DNA of 64,000 nt from Pseudomonas marginalis (GTDB lineage Bacteria; Pseudomonadota; Gammaproteobacteria; Pseudomonadales; Pseudomonadaceae): NCBI RefSeq assembly GCF_008692035.1, contig NZ_VTFG01000003.1, forward strand, positions 186,001 through 250,000, in the 5' to 3' direction. Within the stretch, counting starts at the first letter, position 1. Every line of letters begins with the position of its first letter. Shown piece by piece: positions 61,250 to 64,000 of this stretch. The notes below the pieces were generated by a model that did not search any database, was not told where the DNA came from, and saw only the letters and a list, made by a program, of their open reading frames with translations. The position numbers and the translations under genes are program-made.

Positions 61250-62422
61250 ATGGCAAACCCTTACGCCGAGTTGTTCCAGGTTCCCGGCTCGCGGGCCTTC
61301 GTATTGGCCGGCATGCTGGCACGCATGCCGGTGTCCATGGCCGGTATTGGCTTGATCACCATGCTTTCCCAGGTGCACGGCGGCTATGGCCTGGCCGGTT
61401 CGGTGGCGGCGGTGTTCGCCCTGGCCACGGCGTTTTGTGCGCCGCAGGTGTCACGCTTGGTGGACCGGTACAGCCAGGGCCGGGTGCTGCCGATTGCCGC
61501 CCTGATCGGCGGCGGGGCGCTGTTGCTGCTGTTGCTGTGCACGCGGTTGCAGGCGCCGACCTGGACGCTGTTCCTGTTTGCTGCCCTGGCGGGCTGCATG
61601 CCGAATATGTCCGCCATGGTGCGGGCGCGCTGGACCGAGCTGTACCGCGGCCAGCCCAGGCTGCAAACCGCATTCGCCCTGGAATCGGTGCTGGATGAGG
61701 TGTGCTTTATCATCGGTCCACCGATTTCGGTGGGCTTGAGCGTGGTGCTGTTCCCCGAAGCCGGGCCGCTGGTGGCCGCGCTGCTGCTGGCGGTTGGGGT
61801 TACCACGTTTGTGCTGCAACGCGCGACCGAACCCCCTGTGCATGAACACCACGCTCACCATCGGGGCTGGCTGATCGCCTCACCGTCGGTGCTGATCCTG
61901 ATGATCCTGCTGCTGGCCATGGGGGTGATCGTGGGTGTGGTGGATGTGGTCAGCGTGGCCTTTGCCCAGCAGCAGGGCCAGCCGGCGGCGGCAAGCATCG
62001 TGCTCTCGGTGTACGCCATCGGCTCGTGTCTGGCGGGGCTGGCCTTTGGCACCCTCAAGCTCAAGGCGCCGCTGCCCCGGCAGTTCCTGTTCTGCGGCGT
62101 GGCCACGGCGTTGACCACCTTGCCGTTGCTGCTGGTCACCCACATTCCGGGCCTGGCAGTGGCCATCTTCATTTCCGGACTGTTCTTCGCCCCTACCCTG
62201 ATCGTGTCCATGGCCCTGGTGGAAAAGAGCGTGCCCGCGAGCCGCCTGACCGAAGGCATGACCTGGCTGATCACCGGCCTGAGCATCGGCGTGGCCATCG
62301 GTGCCGCCAGCTCCGGCTGGATGATCGATCACTTCGGGGCAGCCAGCGGGTTCTGGGTGGCGCTGGCGGCGGGGGCGGTGGTGATGGGGTCAGCGGTGTT
62401 GGGGTATCGGCGGTTGGGTTGA
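61250..62422 (+). CDS. MFS-family transporter
   Basis: A 390-residue membrane protein with about 12 helices. Blocks: GSRAFVLAGMLARMPVSMAG, MSAMVRARWTELYRGQPRLQ, ALESVLDEVCFIIGPPISVG and LTEGMTWLITGLSIGVAIGA. It resembles MFS proteins in Pseudomonas and Streptomyces that sit next to TetR genes. ATG 61250 follows a weak GAGCAGG; a longer open frame upstream covers the operators and is not used. Substrate unknown. Confidence 0.87.
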   Translation: MANPYAELFQVPGSRAFVLAGMLARMPVSMAGIGLITMLSQVHGGYGLAGSVAAVFALATAFCAPQVSRLVDRYSQGRVLPIAALIGGGALLLLLLCTRLQAPTWTLFLFAALAGCMPNMSAMVRARWTELYRGQPRLQTAFALESVLDEVCFIIGPPISVGLSVVLFPEAGPLVAALLLAVGVTTFVLQRATEPPVHEHHAHHRGWLIASPSVLILMILLLAMGVIVGVVDVVSVAFAQQQGQPAAASIVLSVYAIGSCLAGLAFGTLKLKAPLPRQFLFCGVATALTTLPLLLVTHIPGLAVAIFISGLFFAPTLIVSMALVEKSVPASRLTEGMTWLITGLSIGVAIGAASSGWMIDHFGAASGFWVALAAGAVVMGSAVLGYRRLG

Positions 62423-62444
62423 GCGTCATCCTGGCAATGAAACG

Positions 62445-62810
62445 TCAGCCAGTCACGGGGCAGGAATCCCCTCGGTGGTGTTGCAGGAATTCGTTCAGCG
62501 CCTGGCGCGTCAGGTCGTTCAGGGTCACCTTTTTACGTGTCGCTTCAAGGGCGGCTGCAAGATGAAGATCGTGGCCGACCCGCACGTTGAAAGAGCCTTT
62601 GCACGGCTTCTCCGGTGTTTGCCCAAGGGCCTTGCAGGTAGCGAGGTAGTCGTCCACCGCCTCGCGAAACGCGGCGTCCAGTTCCGCGACGGTTTTGCCT
62701 TCGTAACTCACCAGTGCCTTGATGAACAGGATCTTGCCGAACAGGCAATTGTCTTCGAGGCTGGCTTCGATAGAGCCGATGTAGCCATTGTGTTTCAGTT
62801 GGTTGTTCAC
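62445..62810 (-). CDS. hicB: HicB-family antitoxin
   Basis: A 121-residue antitoxin. The N-terminal partial RNase H-like fold has GYIGSIEASLEDNCLFGKIL, FIKALVSYEGKTVAELDAAF and DDYLATCKALGQTPEKP. The C-terminal ribbon-helix-helix has FNVRVGHDLHLAAALEATRK and LNDLTRQALNEFLQHH. Its start overlaps the hicA stop by 4 bp. Toxin-first order (hicA-hicB) is typical for this family. Confidence 0.9.
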   Translation of the reverse strand: MNNQLKHNGYIGSIEASLEDNCLFGKILFIKALVSYEGKTVAELDAAFREAVDDYLATCKALGQTPEKPCKGSFNVRVGHDLHLAAALEATRKKVTLNDLTRQALNEFLQHHRGDSCPVTG

Positions 62811-63058
62811 TGAATCAGTTCTCCTGATTTCAATTGTTCGATGATCTGGCGTCGAATGTAGTGTTTCAGTTCGTTGCCGGGATGAGGCTTGTGCAAGGTG
62901 ATCATTGCGCTCGGATCGCCGATGTCGAACTTGACCCGGCTTCCAGCCCCCTCAATCTGTGTGTAGCCGAGACGACGCAGCAGCGTGACGAGCTCTGGCC
63001 AGGTAAATGCCATCTGCTCGTTGAGCAATTTGGCGAGCAGCTTTTCATTTTTGGACAC
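62807..63058 (-). CDS. hicA: HicA-family mRNA interferase toxin
   Basis: An 83-residue toxin: FTWPELVTLLRRLGYTQIEG, AGSRVKFDIGDPSAMITLHK, PHPGNELKHYIRRQIIEQL. It has the double-stranded RNA-binding-like fold pattern of HicA. The canonical GSH motif reads GSR here; conserved histidines occur instead in LHKPHPGNELKHY, as in one HicA subgroup. It is first gene of the pair with hicB. Start ATG 63058 follows GGGAACG. Confidence 0.87.
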   Translation of the reverse strand: MSKNEKLLAKLLNEQMAFTWPELVTLLRRLGYTQIEGAGSRVKFDIGDPSAMITLHKPHPGNELKHYIRRQIIEQLKSGELIQ

Positions 63059-63189
63059 GGCGTTCCCTGCGTGTAACTAAATGTAGTTGCAAAAAGTGGT
63101 ATTCGTCAATGCTAGCTGGGGTTCGTGGGTCTTTCCCGAGGATTGATGTAACCCCTGATGACAGCTCGCTCTACGCCTCCCATCCCCCG

Positions 63190-63213
63190 CTAATTTTTCC
63201 CTGTCCGGTTCGT
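63190..63213 (+). promoter_or_regulatory. Probable PvdS (iron-starvation sigma) promoter
   Basis: CTAATTTTTCCC ... CGT: a TAAT-type -35 element at 63191-63194 with a CCC block, and CGT at 63211-63213. The layout is like the IS box (TAAAT, 16-17 bp, CGT) of pyoverdine genes. It lies 56 bp upstream of the NRPS start. Confidence 0.6.
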
Positions 63214-63268
63214 TTTATAGGGACGACGTGCCTTTGTGCTTCCTGCCTATTGCTCCGGACTCCAACAA

Positions 63269-64000
63269 ATGAATGCTGAAGACTCCTTGAAACTTGCTCG
63301 CCGGTTTATCGGGTTGCCCCTGGAAAAGCGCCAGCTGTTCCTGCAGGCACTGCAGAAAGAAGGGGTGGATTTTTCGCGGTTTCCGATTCCGGCCGGCGTG
63401 GAGGCAGAGGACCGCCAGGCGCTGTCCTATGCGCAACAGCGCATGTGGTTTCTCTGGCAACTGGACCCGAGCAGTGGCGCCTACAACCTGCCGGGCGCGG
63501 TGCGCCTCAAGGGTGCGCTGAACCTGGGCGCCATGGAGCAGGCGTTTGCCAGCCTGGTGGACCGGCACGAAACCCTGCGCACGGTGTTCCAGCGCCAGGC
63601 CGATGAGCGCCTGATGCAGGTGGCCGTACAGCCGTCGCTGGCCATTGAGCAACTGGACCTGACGGCGTTGGCCGCGGCCGAACGCGAACACGCCGTCAAC
63701 GATGCGGCCACCCGCCAATCGCTGCTGCCGTTCGACCTGGAACACGGCCCGCTGCTGCGTGTGCAACTGCTCAAGCTCGATGCCCAGGAGCACGTACTGC
63801 TGCTGACCCTGCACCATATCGTCTCCGATGGCTGGTCGATGAACGTGTTGATCGACGAGTTCATTCGTTTCTACGACGCCCATGAGCGCAACGAAGCGCC
63901 GCCATTGCCGGCGCTGCCGATCCAGTACAGCGACTACGCCCTGTGGCAGCGCCGCTGGCTGGAAGCCGGGGAGCAGGCTCGTCAATTGGACTACTGGCAG
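63269..64000 (+). CDS. Non-ribosomal peptide synthetase, 3' partial (pyoverdine-like)
   Basis: The first 244 residues of an NRPS cut by the window edge. A short leader (NAEDSLKLARRFIGLPLEKR) is followed by a condensation domain starting LSYAQQRMWFLWQLDPSSGA. It has the RHETLRTVF core and the catalytic HHxxxDG motif (LTLHHIVSDGWSMNVLIDE, about residue 190). The wording is close to the starts of PvdI/PvdJ-type pyoverdine synthetases of P. fluorescens, and a PvdS-like promoter lies upstream. Which pyoverdine subunit it is cannot be decided here. ATG 63269 gives the family N-terminus. Confidence 0.88.
   Translation, partial: MNAEDSLKLARRFIGLPLEKRQLFLQALQKEGVDFSRFPIPAGVEAEDRQALSYAQQRMWFLWQLDPSSGAYNLPGAVRLKGALNLGAMEQAFASLVDRHETLRTVFQRQADERLMQVAVQPSLAIEQLDLTALAAAEREHAVNDAATRQSLLPFDLEHGPLLRVQLLKLDAQEHVLLLTLHHIVSDGWSMNVLIDEFIRFYDAHERNEAPPLPALPIQYSDYALWQRRWLEAGEQARQLDYWQ

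Overview
The window looks like chromosome from a fluorescent Pseudomonas of the P. fluorescens group. Evidence: GC-rich sequence (roughly 60-65 % by eye), REP/REPIN palindromes built on a GTGGGAGGGGGC...-type arm, a DING-type phosphate-binding protein next to an Hxc-like type II secretion system, and the first condensation domain of a pyoverdine-like NRPS at the right edge. All assignments come from reading the sequence; no database search was run.

Region 1 (1-29.6 kb) is one long secretion and surface superlocus. It starts inside gspD, then gspE and gspF (Hxc-like T2SS), followed by a DING/PstS-like exoprotein that is the likely T2SS substrate. Next is a 4082-residue TpsA exoprotein (PdtA-like), a 1.2-kb non-coding block with two inverted copies of a structured repeat, a PhdA-like protein, the TpsB transporter (PdtB-like), and an ExbB protein with a large extracytoplasmic DUF2341/LamG-type sensor. 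ExbD, a TonB-like protein, a porin, a secreted coiled-coil protein, a YbjN-like protein, a parvulin PPIase and a LysR-type regulator follow. From memory, the order resembles P. aeruginosa PA0685-PA0701, which is phosphate-starvation controlled.

Region 2 (29.6-34.3 kb) is a single AT-richer gene for a 1561-residue dermonecrotic-toxin-like protein, probably acquired horizontally.

Region 3 (34.3-43.9 kb) is mostly housekeeping and transport: a histidine phosphatase with cobF, an esterase, a small secreted protein, a Kef-type antiporter, an EamA exporter with a divergent AraC regulator, an alpha/beta hydrolase fused to a YaaW-like domain, and an NRAMP metal transporter.

Region 4 (43.9-55.2 kb) holds a VapC/Phd-type toxin-antitoxin pair, a LysR regulator divergent from two half-size DMT transporters, a 56-residue metallothionein, small unknown genes, an AraC regulator, an XapX protein and a quinone oxidoreductase. 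A nucleoside uptake pair (purine nucleoside permease plus Tsx) follows, then a reduced polyol locus (AraC regulator, sugar-binding protein, SDR dehydrogenase) that lacks permease and ATPase genes.

Region 5 (55.2-64 kb) contains an NAD salvage locus (nrtR divergent from pncA-pncB-nadE), a decayed solute-binding-protein pseudogene, a MATE pump, a TetR regulator divergent from an MFS pump with twin palindromic operators, a HicAB pair, and the start of the NRPS gene behind a PvdS-type promoter.

No tRNA, rRNA, CRISPR array or intact insertion sequence was seen.
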